This document shows positions 29,535 to 39,220 of a stretch of 64,000 bases of DNA, one piece after another. The notes below the pieces were generated by a model. The model made no database searches and was not told where the DNA came from. It worked only from the letters and a program-made list of their open reading frames with translations. The stretch covers positions 1-64,000 of the forward strand of contig JAURYI010000138.1 in assembly GCA_030654015.1 (NCBI GenBank), written 5' to 3'. Within the stretch, counting starts at the first letter, position 1. The number at the start of each line of letters is the position of its first letter. Both the position numbers and the translations under genes were made by a program. Source of the DNA: Methylococcales bacterium. GTDB taxonomy: Bacteria > Pseudomonadota > Gammaproteobacteria > Methylococcales > Methylomonadaceae.

Positions 29535-30743
29535 ATGAAAATCCAAGCCCTGACCGCAGTCACCGAACACCAAGCCCAGCAAGCCGACAGCATCTTACGC
29601 ACCTGTGTGCATTGCGGCTTATGCAATGCCACCTGCCCGACCTACCAACTCCTAAACAACGAATGCGACGGGCCGCGCGGACGCATTTACCTGATTAAAC
29701 AAGTGCTGGAAGGGCAGGCGGCAACGCGCCCCACACTCACGCATTTAGACCGTTGCTTAACCTGTCGAGCCTGTGAAACCACCTGTCCCTCAGGTGTGCA
29801 GTACGGAAAGCTGTTGGATATAGGGCGCGAACAACTGGAGCAGCAAATCAGCCGTCCGCTACTTGACCGTAGCAAACGCGCGGTGTTGCGTTACATCCTG
29901 CCGTATCCCCAGCGATTTGCGCCGTTGTTGAAATTAGCACGATTGTTCAAGCCGCTGTTGCCTAACAGCTTGGCGATACCACCGCGTAGAGACGCGATTA
30001 ATCGCGTCTCTACTACACAAACACGGCAAATGCTCATTTTAGAAGGCTGCGTACAAAGCACACTCGCGCCCAGCATCAACCAAGCCGCTGCCCACGTCTT
30101 ACAACAACTGGGTATCAGTCTCATCAGCGCACCCAGCGCGGGCTGTTGCGGCGCGTTGAGTTATCACCTGTCCGCCCCCGCCGACGGTTTGGATTTCGCC
30201 CGTCGCAATATAGATGCGTGGCTGCCGTATTTGGAACAGGGCGCGGAAAACATCGTCATCACCGCCAGCGGGTGCGGTGTGATGGTCAAAGATTATGGCG
30301 AACTGCTGCAACACGATACCGATTACGCCGACAAAGCGCGGCGCGTTTCAGCGGCAACCGTCGATTTAGTCGAAGTATTCGCCGCCGAAGACCTCAGCGG
30401 TTTACACTTAAAACACACCGCTAAAATTGCCATCCAAGCACCCTGCACCCTGCAACACGGACAGAAATTAACAGGCGCGATGGAGCAGTTATTACAACGT
30501 CTAGGCTTCACCTTAAGCCCCGTCGCCGATGCGCATTTATGTTGCGGCTCAGCAGGCACATACTCCCTATTGCAACCTGACATCTCCAACAAATTGAGGC
30601 AAAATAAACTCACCGCCCTAGAACAGCATCACCCCGACATCATCGCCACCGCCAACATCGGCTGCCTAACGCATTTACAAAGCAAAACCGAAACGCCTGT
30701 GCGCCACTGGATAGAAATTGTCGCGGCGGCGTTGGTAGTGTAG
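29535..30743 (+). CDS. glcF: Glycolate oxidase iron-sulfur subunit GlcF
   Basis: Two 4Fe-4S motifs (CVHCGLCNATCPTY; CLTCRACETTCPSGVQYG) and CCG domains. Confidence 0.94.
   Translation: MKIQALTAVTEHQAQQADSILRTCVHCGLCNATCPTYQLLNNECDGPRGRIYLIKQVLEGQAATRPTLTHLDRCLTCRACETTCPSGVQYGKLLDIGREQLEQQISRPLLDRSKRAVLRYILPYPQRFAPLLKLARLFKPLLPNSLAIPPRRDAINRVSTTQTRQMLILEGCVQSTLAPSINQAAAHVLQQLGISLISAPSAGCCGALSYHLSAPADGLDFARRNIDAWLPYLEQGAENIVITASGCGVMVKDYGELLQHDTDYADKARRVSAATVDLVEVFAAEDLSGLHLKHTAKIAIQAPCTLQHGQKLTGAMEQLLQRLGFTLSPVADAHLCCGSAGTYSLLQPDISNKLRQNKLTALEQHHPDIIATANIGCLTHLQSKTETPVRHWIEIVAAALVV
29986..30013. repeat. Perfect 14+14 bp palindrome inside glcF
   Basis: GTAGAGACGCGATT/AATCGCGTCTCTAC read in-frame as RRDAINRVST. 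Confidence 0.85.
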
Positions 30744-30880
30744 ATTTTTAGTCTGTTTGGATGACGGTATTTTAACCGTACAAATACAAGCTGCGTCTAT
30801 TTGATGCTAACATCCAGTTTATTTAAAAGTCTGTTTCGATACACTATGTCAATAAACTCAACCCAAAAAAACCTCCAGCT

Positions 30881-31858
30881 ATGACCAGTTACCTTATTCG
30901 CCGTTTTTTATATGCGTTTCCCTTGTTGATGGGGGTGAACATTTTAACCTTTGTGCTGTTTTTCGTGGTCAATAGCCCTGATGATATGGCGCGGTTGCAA
31001 CTGGGGCAAAAACACGTTACCGAAGCAGCGATTACCAACTGGAAGCATCAGCACGGTTATGACAAACCGCTCTTGTGGAACAGCGAAGCCGAGGCAGAAC
31101 AGAAAGTCACTGACACCATTTTTTATACTAAATCCGTCGGTTTGTTTTTGTTTCGTTTTGGTACGTCGGACAGCGGTAGAAATATCAGTGATGATATTCA
31201 ACAACGCGCCTTGCCCAGTTTGGCGGTGGCGTTGCCGACTTTATTGCTGGGTTTGGTGGTCAATATCAGTTTTGCGTTGATGATGGTGTTGTTTCGTAGT
31301 AGTTATCTGGAACAGGCGGGCGTGGTGTTATGCGTGGTGTTAATGTCTATATCCTCGTTGTTTTATATTATCGGCGGGCAGTTTGTCTTTGCCAAAGTCT
31401 TAAAACTGGTGCCGATTTCTGGTTATGACGACGGTTTGGCGGCAATTAAATTTTTAATTCTACCTGTATTAATCGGCGTATTTTCTGGCATTGGTTCAGG
31501 TGGTCGCTGGTATCGCACGCTGTTTTTAGAAGAAGTAGAAAAAGATTATGTGCGCACCGCCAGAGCCAAAGGCTTGAGCGAAACGCAAACCCTGTTCCGT
31601 CATGTATTACAAAATGCCATGATTCCGATTTTAACAGGCGTAGTCGTGGTGCTGCCGTTGTTATTCATGGGCAGTTTAATCATGGAATCGTTTTTCAGTA
31701 TTCCCGGCTTAGGCAGTTATACGATTGATGCCATTAACAGCCAAGATTTCGCCATCGTGCGGGCAATGGTGTTTTTGGGGTCGGTGCTTTACATCATTGG
31801 TTTGTTGCTTACCGATATTTCTTATACGCTTGTTGACCCTAGAGTGCGTTTGTCATGA
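30881..31858 (+). CDS. Peptide-type ABC transporter permease (DppB/YejB-like)
   Basis: MTSYLIRRFLYAFPLLMGVNILTFVLFF; EKDYVRTARAKGLSETQTLFRHVLQNAMIPILT EAA motif. Confidence 0.9.
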   Translation: MTSYLIRRFLYAFPLLMGVNILTFVLFFVVNSPDDMARLQLGQKHVTEAAITNWKHQHGYDKPLLWNSEAEAEQKVTDTIFYTKSVGLFLFRFGTSDSGRNISDDIQQRALPSLAVALPTLLLGLVVNISFALMMVLFRSSYLEQAGVVLCVVLMSISSLFYIIGGQFVFAKVLKLVPISGYDDGLAAIKFLILPVLIGVFSGIGSGGRWYRTLFLEEVEKDYVRTARAKGLSETQTLFRHVLQNAMIPILTGVVVVLPLLFMGSLIMESFFSIPGLGSYTIDAINSQDFAIVRAMVFLGSVLYIIGLLLTDISYTLVDPRVRLS

Positions 31859-31952
31859 TAGGTCTGATGCTGTGATCGAATATGACTTAGCTATTTAAGT
31901 CATTACAATAAAATTCCAGAATTTAACCAATTAAAAATTAAATGGATACAAA

Positions 31953-33032
31953 ATGAGCGATGATATAGAAGAACTTGAAGGTCTTAGCAAAGACGAGGAT
32001 GCTTCTTTAGGCGATTATCCTATAGATACTTTGTTAATTAGAAATGAGTCGCGAACTGTCTATGATGTGGTACGGCGTATTGAAAAAGGTGGCTTCGTTA
32101 TGGATCCAGATTTTCAGCGTGATTTTGTTTGGGGTGATGATAAACAAAGTAAATTAGTTGAATCCGTACTCATGCGTATTCCCTTGCCTGTGTTTTATTT
32201 AGGTGAAGATGACAAAGGCAGAATGATTGTTGTCGATGGATTACAAAGATTAACGACTTTCAAGCGTTTTCTTAATAACGATTTTCGCCTAAAACTTTCT
32301 CATCAAAGCGAACTCGACAAAAAATTGTTCAAAGAACTATCCCCTAAACTACAAAATCGTATCGAAGATTGTAATTTAATTCTTTATGTTATTGATGCCA
32401 AAGTACCTGAGCGAGCGCGGTTAGATATTTTTGAGCGCGTCAACAGTGGTGAATCATTAACGCGGCAGCAAATGCGTAACTGTTTGTATAACGGAGACGC
32501 GACTAAATTTTTAAAGAAGCAAGCAGAAACAGAATTGTTCAAGACGGTAACAGGAAATAGCTTAAAGCCTAAAACAATGCGTGACAGGGAATGTATCAAT
32601 CGGTTTTGTGCCTTTTCTTTATTACCGATTGAAAATTACAAAGGAGATATGGATGAATGGTTGGCTGAGGCATTAAAAGAGATGAATAAACTCGATGATG
32701 CTAACTTGCAAAACATTGCCACAGAGTTTAAAAACGCGTTACAAAATAATGATCTGATTTTTGGCAATAGAGCATTTCGTAAACATACACCTGAACAAAA
32801 TTGGAGAGGTTTTTTTAACGTGTCTCTTTGGGATGTTATGACAGTAGGGCTGGCAAAGTATTCTAATGAACAAGTAAATTGCCACATGGATGAACTCAAA
32901 CAAGGCTTTTATTATTTACTCAATGATAAGAGTTTTAATGACTCTATTACGTTAGGAACTAACAGTTCGCGAAGTGTTAATTATCGTTTTAACGCGACCA
33001 AAGAAATGTTTCGGGAGATATTTAATGCTTAA
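31953..33032 (+). CDS. DUF262-domain protein (ParB/GmrSD N-terminal-like)
   Basis: GGFVMDPDFQRDFVWGDDKQSKLVESVLMRIPLPVFYL...GRMIVVDGLQRLTTF. Confidence 0.88.
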   Translation: MSDDIEELEGLSKDEDASLGDYPIDTLLIRNESRTVYDVVRRIEKGGFVMDPDFQRDFVWGDDKQSKLVESVLMRIPLPVFYLGEDDKGRMIVVDGLQRLTTFKRFLNNDFRLKLSHQSELDKKLFKELSPKLQNRIEDCNLILYVIDAKVPERARLDIFERVNSGESLTRQQMRNCLYNGDATKFLKKQAETELFKTVTGNSLKPKTMRDRECINRFCAFSLLPIENYKGDMDEWLAEALKEMNKLDDANLQNIATEFKNALQNNDLIFGNRAFRKHTPEQNWRGFFNVSLWDVMTVGLAKYSNEQVNCHMDELKQGFYYLLNDKSFNDSITLGTNSSRSVNYRFNATKEMFREIFNA

Positions 33033-34272
33033 CTCTCTAAATTTGAAACACTTCAAATGCTTTGAATCACTACATTTGCCTTTAGCACCGCTTACACTTT
33101 TATCAGGTACAAATGCTTCTGGTAAATCATCCATATTACAGGCTTTGGTGTTGCTACATCAAACCATGCGAGAACATGAATGGTCAACTCGATTAATGCT
33201 AAATGGGAAATCTATTAAGTTAGGTACAGTATTGGACGTTGTTAATGAATCACACGGAGGAAAAAGCTTTGAAATTGGTTTAATGTATAAAAACATTTCA
33301 TATTCATGGGCGTTCACAGGAGAGCGCAATGAATTATCTATGGATGTTGAAAAAATTTGTATTATCAATCATGGTACTAATACACCGATTGAGTATGACT
33401 ATCCCAAACTAAAAAAAGAGCATCCAGACCATATCGCTCCTAATTATTTACAAAAGCTTTTACCAACATACTACACATTAGCCCGTCATGATTTTCATGT
33501 ACCTTTCTCAAGCGGAAAACGTAAAGATAATTTTGTAACTGATATTCATCAACCTTTAACAACGGGTTTTACCTATATTACAGCCGAACGCATAGGACCG
33601 CGCGAAGTGTACGTTCTTGAGGATAGACACATTGCCTATGCTGTTGGTCCAATGGGTGAATATGCAATGAGTTTATTTTATTCAAAACGTGATGAACCTA
33701 TTTTAGATGACTTAGTTCTCGAAACAGAAAGCCGAAATACATTGTTTCATCAAGTTACCGCACAAATGCAGCAATTTTTCCCCAATTGTTTATTAGCCGT
33801 AGAAAAAGTGCAAAACGTCAATGCGGTTACATTAAGATTAAAAACATCAAATGAAACAGAATTTCACCGCCCTATCAATGTTGGTTTTGGCTTAACGCAA
33901 GTTTTGCCGATTGTGATAGCCGCATTATCCGCCCAAAAAGAAGATATTTTACTGATTGAAAACCCCGAAGTGCATTTACATCCAGCAGGACAAGCATTAA
34001 TGGGGAAATTTTTAGCGAAAGTTGCCAGTACGGGTGTACAAGTTATTATCGAAACCCATAGTGACCATATCCTTAATGGTATTCGCCGCTTTGTGAAAGC
34101 AGGCGGGATTTCACACAAAGATGTTGCCTTACATTTTTTCAGAGCGCGGTCTGCTGATGTGGCGCAAGTTATTAGCCCACAAATCAATGCAAACGGTGAT
34201 TTAGATTGCTGGCCCGACGGTTTTTTTGACCAGTTCGACAAAGATATGAATCACTTTGCAGGGTGGGATTAA
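33025..34272 (+). CDS. AAA ATPase (DUF3696/OLD-like ABC-type ATPase)
   Basis: LNLKHFKCFESLHLPLAPLTLLSGTNASGKSSILQAL Walker A; IENPEVHLHPAGQALMGKFLAKVASTGVQVIIETHSDHILNGIRRFV; start taken at 33025. Confidence 0.88.
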   Translation: MLNSLNLKHFKCFESLHLPLAPLTLLSGTNASGKSSILQALVLLHQTMREHEWSTRLMLNGKSIKLGTVLDVVNESHGGKSFEIGLMYKNISYSWAFTGERNELSMDVEKICIINHGTNTPIEYDYPKLKKEHPDHIAPNYLQKLLPTYYTLARHDFHVPFSSGKRKDNFVTDIHQPLTTGFTYITAERIGPREVYVLEDRHIAYAVGPMGEYAMSLFYSKRDEPILDDLVLETESRNTLFHQVTAQMQQFFPNCLLAVEKVQNVNAVTLRLKTSNETEFHRPINVGFGLTQVLPIVIAALSAQKEDILLIENPEVHLHPAGQALMGKFLAKVASTGVQVIIETHSDHILNGIRRFVKAGGISHKDVALHFFRARSADVAQVISPQINANGDLDCWPDGFFDQFDKDMNHFAGWD

Positions 34273-35231
34273 TGGAAGTGCTACTTAATGAATTATCTTT
34301 ACATGGGCAATTTGCCAGTGTGCAGGCTTTTCAAACAGCCATAGATACAGTCATGTTGGCGAGGGGAAAAATGCGTCAATTTGGTGGTGAGTTACGTTGC
34401 CATCGCAATCTAACGCAAGCTAAAGTTACGCACGAGTTAAATTTGCAACAAGTCGTTTCGCAACTCGACATAAATAAACGTCGTACGTTGATGTCATGGC
34501 TCACTAAAGATGGACCTTTTTGGGAAGATAGCCGCCAACATGACGCTGATGATTATTTGATCTGTCAAGACTATCCAGACCCTGTAACTGATACCGCTTT
34601 AGGCGAAGCTGCACACCATTGTTTCAATGGAAATGACTATCACGCGTTTAGTTTTGAACCTTCAAATTGGGAAAAAATTAACCCCATTGTTGTTGATTGG
34701 CATCGTGATGATAACGTTATTACCATTAACGTAACCAATCACTGGAATATCAGCAGTCTTGAAAACTCACTACAAGTTGCAGACTCACCGATAAAGTCTT
34801 GGCGACAACTCGCTACAATTATGCCAAGTCGTTGTCCAAATTTAACTTTTTCCGAAAACAGTTTTGAATCTCTATATGCACACCCTTTTGTTGATGGCGC
34901 AGCAAAACGCATTATTGAACTATTAAACGTATTAGATAAATTTAAGACTTGCTTTGATTCTCAGAACAAAAGAACAGATGAGAGGCAACGTTTGTATGAG
35001 AAACACTTTATGGGAAGCAAAGCTTGGTTTAGTGATTCATCAGATAGTGAAAAAATTGAATTTAAAAACGAGTTCACCTTCAATCATCCAAAAAACAAGG
35101 GCGAAAAACTGTTTTGTCCTTGGCACGGCAAAGTAAAAACGCCGCAAATACGCATTCATTTTTCATATCCAGTATCTGCTAATGAGCCGTTGTATGTACC
35201 ATACATTGGCCCAAAAATAACGAAAAGATAA
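34272..35231 (+). CDS. Uncharacterised third protein of DUF262/DUF3696 module
   Basis: ORF MEVLLNELSLHGQF...RIHFSYPVSANEPLYVPYIGPKITKR starts at the end of the ATPase gene. Confidence 0.7.
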   Translation: MEVLLNELSLHGQFASVQAFQTAIDTVMLARGKMRQFGGELRCHRNLTQAKVTHELNLQQVVSQLDINKRRTLMSWLTKDGPFWEDSRQHDADDYLICQDYPDPVTDTALGEAAHHCFNGNDYHAFSFEPSNWEKINPIVVDWHRDDNVITINVTNHWNISSLENSLQVADSPIKSWRQLATIMPSRCPNLTFSENSFESLYAHPFVDGAAKRIIELLNVLDKFKTCFDSQNKRTDERQRLYEKHFMGSKAWFSDSSDSEKIEFKNEFTFNHPKNKGEKLFCPWHGKVKTPQIRIHFSYPVSANEPLYVPYIGPKITKR

Positions 35232-35296
35232 GTTATAAAAATTGAGTCGTGAAATTTTATTTTTCGGATTGTTATAAGGTTAATTAATTTCAAGGT

Positions 35297-36673
35297 ATGT
35301 TTTTTATGACAGTGTTATGGACAGATGGGCTGATTTTCGCGCTGATTTTCAGCATTTTGACGTTGGGTTTTGCGTTACGCGGCAAAGAACATTTACAACG
35401 CCCGTTGCGAACTATCGCCAGTAATTCAGTGGGTATGGTGTCGCTGGTGGTGCTGGTGTTTTTTGTGCTGATAGGTTTGCTGGATTCAGTACATTTTAAA
35501 CAGCAAGGTGCGGGTAATGAGATTATCAGCGCGTTGGATTATTGGGCTACGCCGTTACGCACACACAGCGAAAAAACTTATTCCGCCCCGTTTGCCACCA
35601 CCTTGTACAGCAAAGAAATGATGACTTTGGCTGATGGTTCAACGGTGTGGGGTTATCCGCGTTTGCAGTTTGGCGGTCAGCATTTGGCTGATGATAACGA
35701 TAAACTGGCTGATGTTGTGCAGAAAACGGCGGTTGGGGTTTTTCAAGGGCTGGCAGTCTTTTTATTGCTATGGGTTGTTAAGACTCAAGGTTCAAGGTAC
35801 AAGGTGCAAGGTACAAAAAGCACCTTTCACCTTTCACCTTGTACCTTTAACCTTCTTCTGCATCCTGTACCTTGCACGCTGTTTGTCCTGATTACCCTAA
35901 GCTACGTCCTGATTCACCTGTCGGGCTACTATCACGTTCTAGGCACGGACAAAGTCGGCGAAGATGTGTTTTATCAGGCAGTCAAAAGCATCCGCACAGG
36001 CTTGATTATCGGCACGTTGACCACGTTGATTATGTTACCGATGGCGATTATTTTCGGCATATTGGCAGGTTTTTTTCGCGGCTGGGTTGATGATGTTATT
36101 CAATATATTTACACCACGCTCAATTCCATTCCCAGCGTGTTACTGATTGCCGCGTCTATTCTCATGGTGCAGGTGTACATGGCAAATCATGAAGCCGATT
36201 TCACCAGCGTGGTGGTGCGCTCTGATACGCGGCTGTTATTTTTATGTTTGATTTTGGGCGTAACCAGCTGGACGGGTTTGTGTCGCTTGCTCCGTGCGGA
36301 AACCTTGAAACTGCGGGAAATGGAATATGTACAAGCCGCTTATGCGTTGGGCGTGAAGCAACATACCATTCTACTGCGCCACATTCTGCCCAACGTCATG
36401 CACATCGTATTAATTTCTGTAGTGCTGGATTTTAGTTCGCTGGTATTAGCCGAAGCGGTGTTGTCTTACATCAACATCGGCGTTGACCCTACCACCAACA
36501 GCTGGGGCAATATGATTAACGGCGCACGTCTGGAAATGGCGCGTGAACCTATCGTCTGGTGGTCTTTATCAGCGGCGTTTGTGTTTATGTTTGCCTTGGT
36601 ATTGGCGGCTAATTTATTTGCTGATACCGTGCAGGATGCGTTTGATCCGAGACGCGGGACGCAAAGCCATTAA
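35297..36673 (+). CDS. Peptide-type ABC transporter permease (DppC/YejE-like)
   Basis: REMEYVQAAYALGVKQHTILLRHILPNVMHIVLI EAA motif; carries an internal repeat-derived segment. Confidence 0.88.
   Translation: MFFMTVLWTDGLIFALIFSILTLGFALRGKEHLQRPLRTIASNSVGMVSLVVLVFFVLIGLLDSVHFKQQGAGNEIISALDYWATPLRTHSEKTYSAPFATTLYSKEMMTLADGSTVWGYPRLQFGGQHLADDNDKLADVVQKTAVGVFQGLAVFLLLWVVKTQGSRYKVQGTKSTFHLSPCTFNLLLHPVPCTLFVLITLSYVLIHLSGYYHVLGTDKVGEDVFYQAVKSIRTGLIIGTLTTLIMLPMAIIFGILAGFFRGWVDDVIQYIYTTLNSIPSVLLIAASILMVQVYMANHEADFTSVVVRSDTRLLFLCLILGVTSWTGLCRLLRAETLKLREMEYVQAAYALGVKQHTILLRHILPNVMHIVLISVVLDFSSLVLAEAVLSYINIGVDPTTNSWGNMINGARLEMAREPIVWWSLSAAFVFMFALVLAANLFADTVQDAFDPRRGTQSH
35783..35878. repeat. AAGGTACAAGGTGCAAGGTAC inverted-repeat element inside permease gene
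   Basis: Direct iterations of (C)AAGGT(A/G)CAAGG followed by reverse complement CACCTTTCACCTTGTACCTT...CTGTACCTTGCAC; encodes low-complexity KTQGSRYKVQGTKSTFHLSPCTFNLLLHPVPCTL. Confidence 0.8.
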
Positions 36674-36707
36674 CACTGGAGTGCAAACCTTGGTTTGTAT
36701 TCCACTA

Positions 36708-36830
36708 GCGCGGTAGGTTGGGTTGCGGCTCTTTTGCAACCCAACAAACGCAATGAACAAATAACATTTGTAATCATAATCGTGCGTGGTTGTGTTGGGT
36801 TGCCCAAAAGATGGCAATCCAACCTACACG
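36708..36830. repeat. GTAGGTTGGGTTGC nested inverted repeat
   Basis: GTAGGTTGGGTTGCGGCTCTTTTGCAACCCAAC ... GTTGGGTTGCCCAAAAGATGGCAATCCAACCTAC. Confidence 0.8.
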
Positions 36831-36987
36831 ACTGATATAAATTGGTTAAATGACCTGTTCTTATCTTAAAAACGTATTAAATAACATAGTTATTCAGTAA
36901 ATTATTTATAACCATTTGATTATTAATAATTTATTTTATGGCACTTTTTTTGCTTAATACCTCCCTTTATCATTAAAGTAATGGAGT

Positions 36988-39075
36988 GTGTTTGTGCCTT
37001 TGAAAAATAAGCCCTATCAAAAAAATAACTTATCTGTGGCGATTACCCTGTTGTTGACAGGCGGGTTACTGTCTCTTTCGGCACACGCTGCCGATAAAAA
37101 TAAACCCGCTCCGCAAGATAATTCAGTTTTTGAGCTGGGTACAATGGACGTAACCGACACACGCGCCCCATCTGGCAAATTACAAAGTCGCGATATTTTA
37201 AGTTCGGTGGATATTATGAATGCCGATAAAATCGAAAATCAAAACGTGCTGACCAGTTATGATTTATTTCACCGTATGCCGGGTGTACAAATCACGCAGT
37301 TTAATCAAGGCACAACCACAGGCAAATTCTCGTTTCGCGCATTTAATGGCGAAGGCAATATCAACGGGGTGAAATTGCTGATTGATGGTATTCCCAGTAA
37401 CTCCAATGATGGCAATATGCCGTTTATTGATGCGATTTTTCCGTTAGATATTCAGTCGATTGAAGTGGTGCGCGGCACAAACGACCCGCGTTATGGCTTA
37501 CACGCGATTGCGGGTAATGCCAACATTAACACTTATGAGGGCGGCAATTATGCGAAAGCGCGGCTCAGTTATGGCAGTTTCGGTACGCCGCAAATTCAAT
37601 CGGGCTTAGGTTATGAGTCGGGCGGTTTTACACAAAATTACACTGTTGATTATATTGATACCAACGGTTATCGGGATCATGCGGCTTCTGAGAAAAAAAG
37701 TTTTTCAGGTAAATGGTTTTATACGCCAGAGAGCGGCAAGTATAAAGTCGGTGTCATTGCCCGTTGGAGTGATGCCGACGCAGATGAGGCGGGTTATCTG
37801 ACTGAGCCTGAAACACGAATCAGCAGAACCCAATCCAGACCGCATAATGCGACCGATGGCGATGAGCGTCAAATGGGGCAGTTAAGCGGGCATTTGGATG
37901 TCAATATTACCGATGAGCTGTTTTGGTCAAGCAAAGTGTATGGTAATTCGTTTGATGATAAACGCTGGGTAACGTTCAGCTCTAAAGTCGCACAACAAGA
38001 ACGGTTAGCCGAAGAAATACAATATGGCGGCATGACTTCGTTAACCTATCATCCTGATGTTGCTTGGTTGGATGATTTTTCGCTGGAATCGGGCTTTGAT
38101 ATTCAATATCAAAATAATAAAAGCTATCGTTTTCTGACTAAAAATCGTACCCGCACGTCACAAACCCGCAATCAAGAGTTTGATTTTGTTGATTATGGCG
38201 GTTATATGCAGGCGATGATACAGCCGTTTAAATGGTTACGAGTCACTCCGGGGTTTCGTGTTGACAGCATTCAGGGTAATTTTGTCAACCGCGCCAATGG
38301 CAGACTGGCGGAAGTCAATAATTACGGCAGTATCTGGCAACCTAAAGTCGGTGCGGTGATTACCCCGATTGAAGGTTACAGCTTATACGGTAACTGGGGC
38401 AGAACCTTCCAAGTGGCTACGGGCGCGGCTTCTTATAAAACGACAGCGACAGCAAAAGATTTAGCACCATCAATTAACGATGGCTGGGAAGTGGGCGTTA
38501 AACTCCAGCCTGTGAAATGGGCAGAAGGGCGTGTTGCTTACTGGCAGCAATCCGCGACCAATGAATGGCGCAGACAGCTCAATAACCCGAATGGCGATTC
38601 CACCAATATCGGCGCGACCGATAGACAAGGCGTGGATATAGAATTAAAAGTATCACCGATTGATCCGTTACACATTTGGACAACGTTTTCACTGCAAGAA
38701 GCCATTATCAAAACACCGTCACCGACCACGCCGACATTCAAAGGCAATTCAATCGACCACACGCCCGATTATTTATTCTCGGCAGGGGTAGATTATCAAT
38801 TCACCCCAGAGTTTAAATCCTCATTATGGACAACAGGGCAAGGTGCATATTATCCGGATGAAGCCAATAAACGTAAAAAAGTCGGCGAATATGCGTTGTT
38901 GAATTTAGACCTGAGTTACAAAGTGCATAAAATGGTGGAATTACAACTGCAACTGAAAAACCTGACCAATACTTATTGGGAATATGTCTGGGATGATGGC
39001 GCACAAACCTTGCATTCACCGGGTGATGGCAGAGCCGTTTATGGCGCGATTAGTGTCAATTACGACTTAAAATAA
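36988..39075 (+). CDS. TonB-dependent outer membrane receptor
   Basis: Signal peptide, plug domain (YDLFHRMPGVQITQF, LLIDGIPSN, IEVVRGTNDPRYG) and beta-barrel with C-terminal aromatic-rich strand (YGAISVNYDLK). Confidence 0.9.
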   Translation: MFVPLKNKPYQKNNLSVAITLLLTGGLLSLSAHAADKNKPAPQDNSVFELGTMDVTDTRAPSGKLQSRDILSSVDIMNADKIENQNVLTSYDLFHRMPGVQITQFNQGTTTGKFSFRAFNGEGNINGVKLLIDGIPSNSNDGNMPFIDAIFPLDIQSIEVVRGTNDPRYGLHAIAGNANINTYEGGNYAKARLSYGSFGTPQIQSGLGYESGGFTQNYTVDYIDTNGYRDHAASEKKSFSGKWFYTPESGKYKVGVIARWSDADADEAGYLTEPETRISRTQSRPHNATDGDERQMGQLSGHLDVNITDELFWSSKVYGNSFDDKRWVTFSSKVAQQERLAEEIQYGGMTSLTYHPDVAWLDDFSLESGFDIQYQNNKSYRFLTKNRTRTSQTRNQEFDFVDYGGYMQAMIQPFKWLRVTPGFRVDSIQGNFVNRANGRLAEVNNYGSIWQPKVGAVITPIEGYSLYGNWGRTFQVATGAASYKTTATAKDLAPSINDGWEVGVKLQPVKWAEGRVAYWQQSATNEWRRQLNNPNGDSTNIGATDRQGVDIELKVSPIDPLHIWTTFSLQEAIIKTPSPTTPTFKGNSIDHTPDYLFSAGVDYQFTPEFKSSLWTTGQGAYYPDEANKRKKVGEYALLNLDLSYKVHKMVELQLQLKNLTNTYWEYVWDDGAQTLHSPGDGRAVYGAISVNYDLK

Positions 39076-39087
39076 ATAGGTGGCGTT

Positions 39088-39145
39088 TGGAGTCCAAGGC
39101 AAGACTTGGGCTTTTTAAAACACGTCCAAACCTTGGTTTGTATGC
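39088..39145. repeat. Family A (GGAGTCCAA) REP copy
   Basis: TTGGAGTCCAAGGCAAGACTTGGGCTTTTTAAAACACGTCCAAACCTTGG. Confidence 0.75.
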
Positions 39146-39220
39146 TGAAATGAATGGCAATCAACGACACCACCGATAACCTGTATAATTGTCTGTTTTT
39201 GAATCTGTTAAGAGAACTCT

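Noticed and set aside
36840-36987. Fur box upstream of the TonB receptor
   Set aside because: AT-rich sequence but no convincing GATAATGATAATCATTATC match by eye
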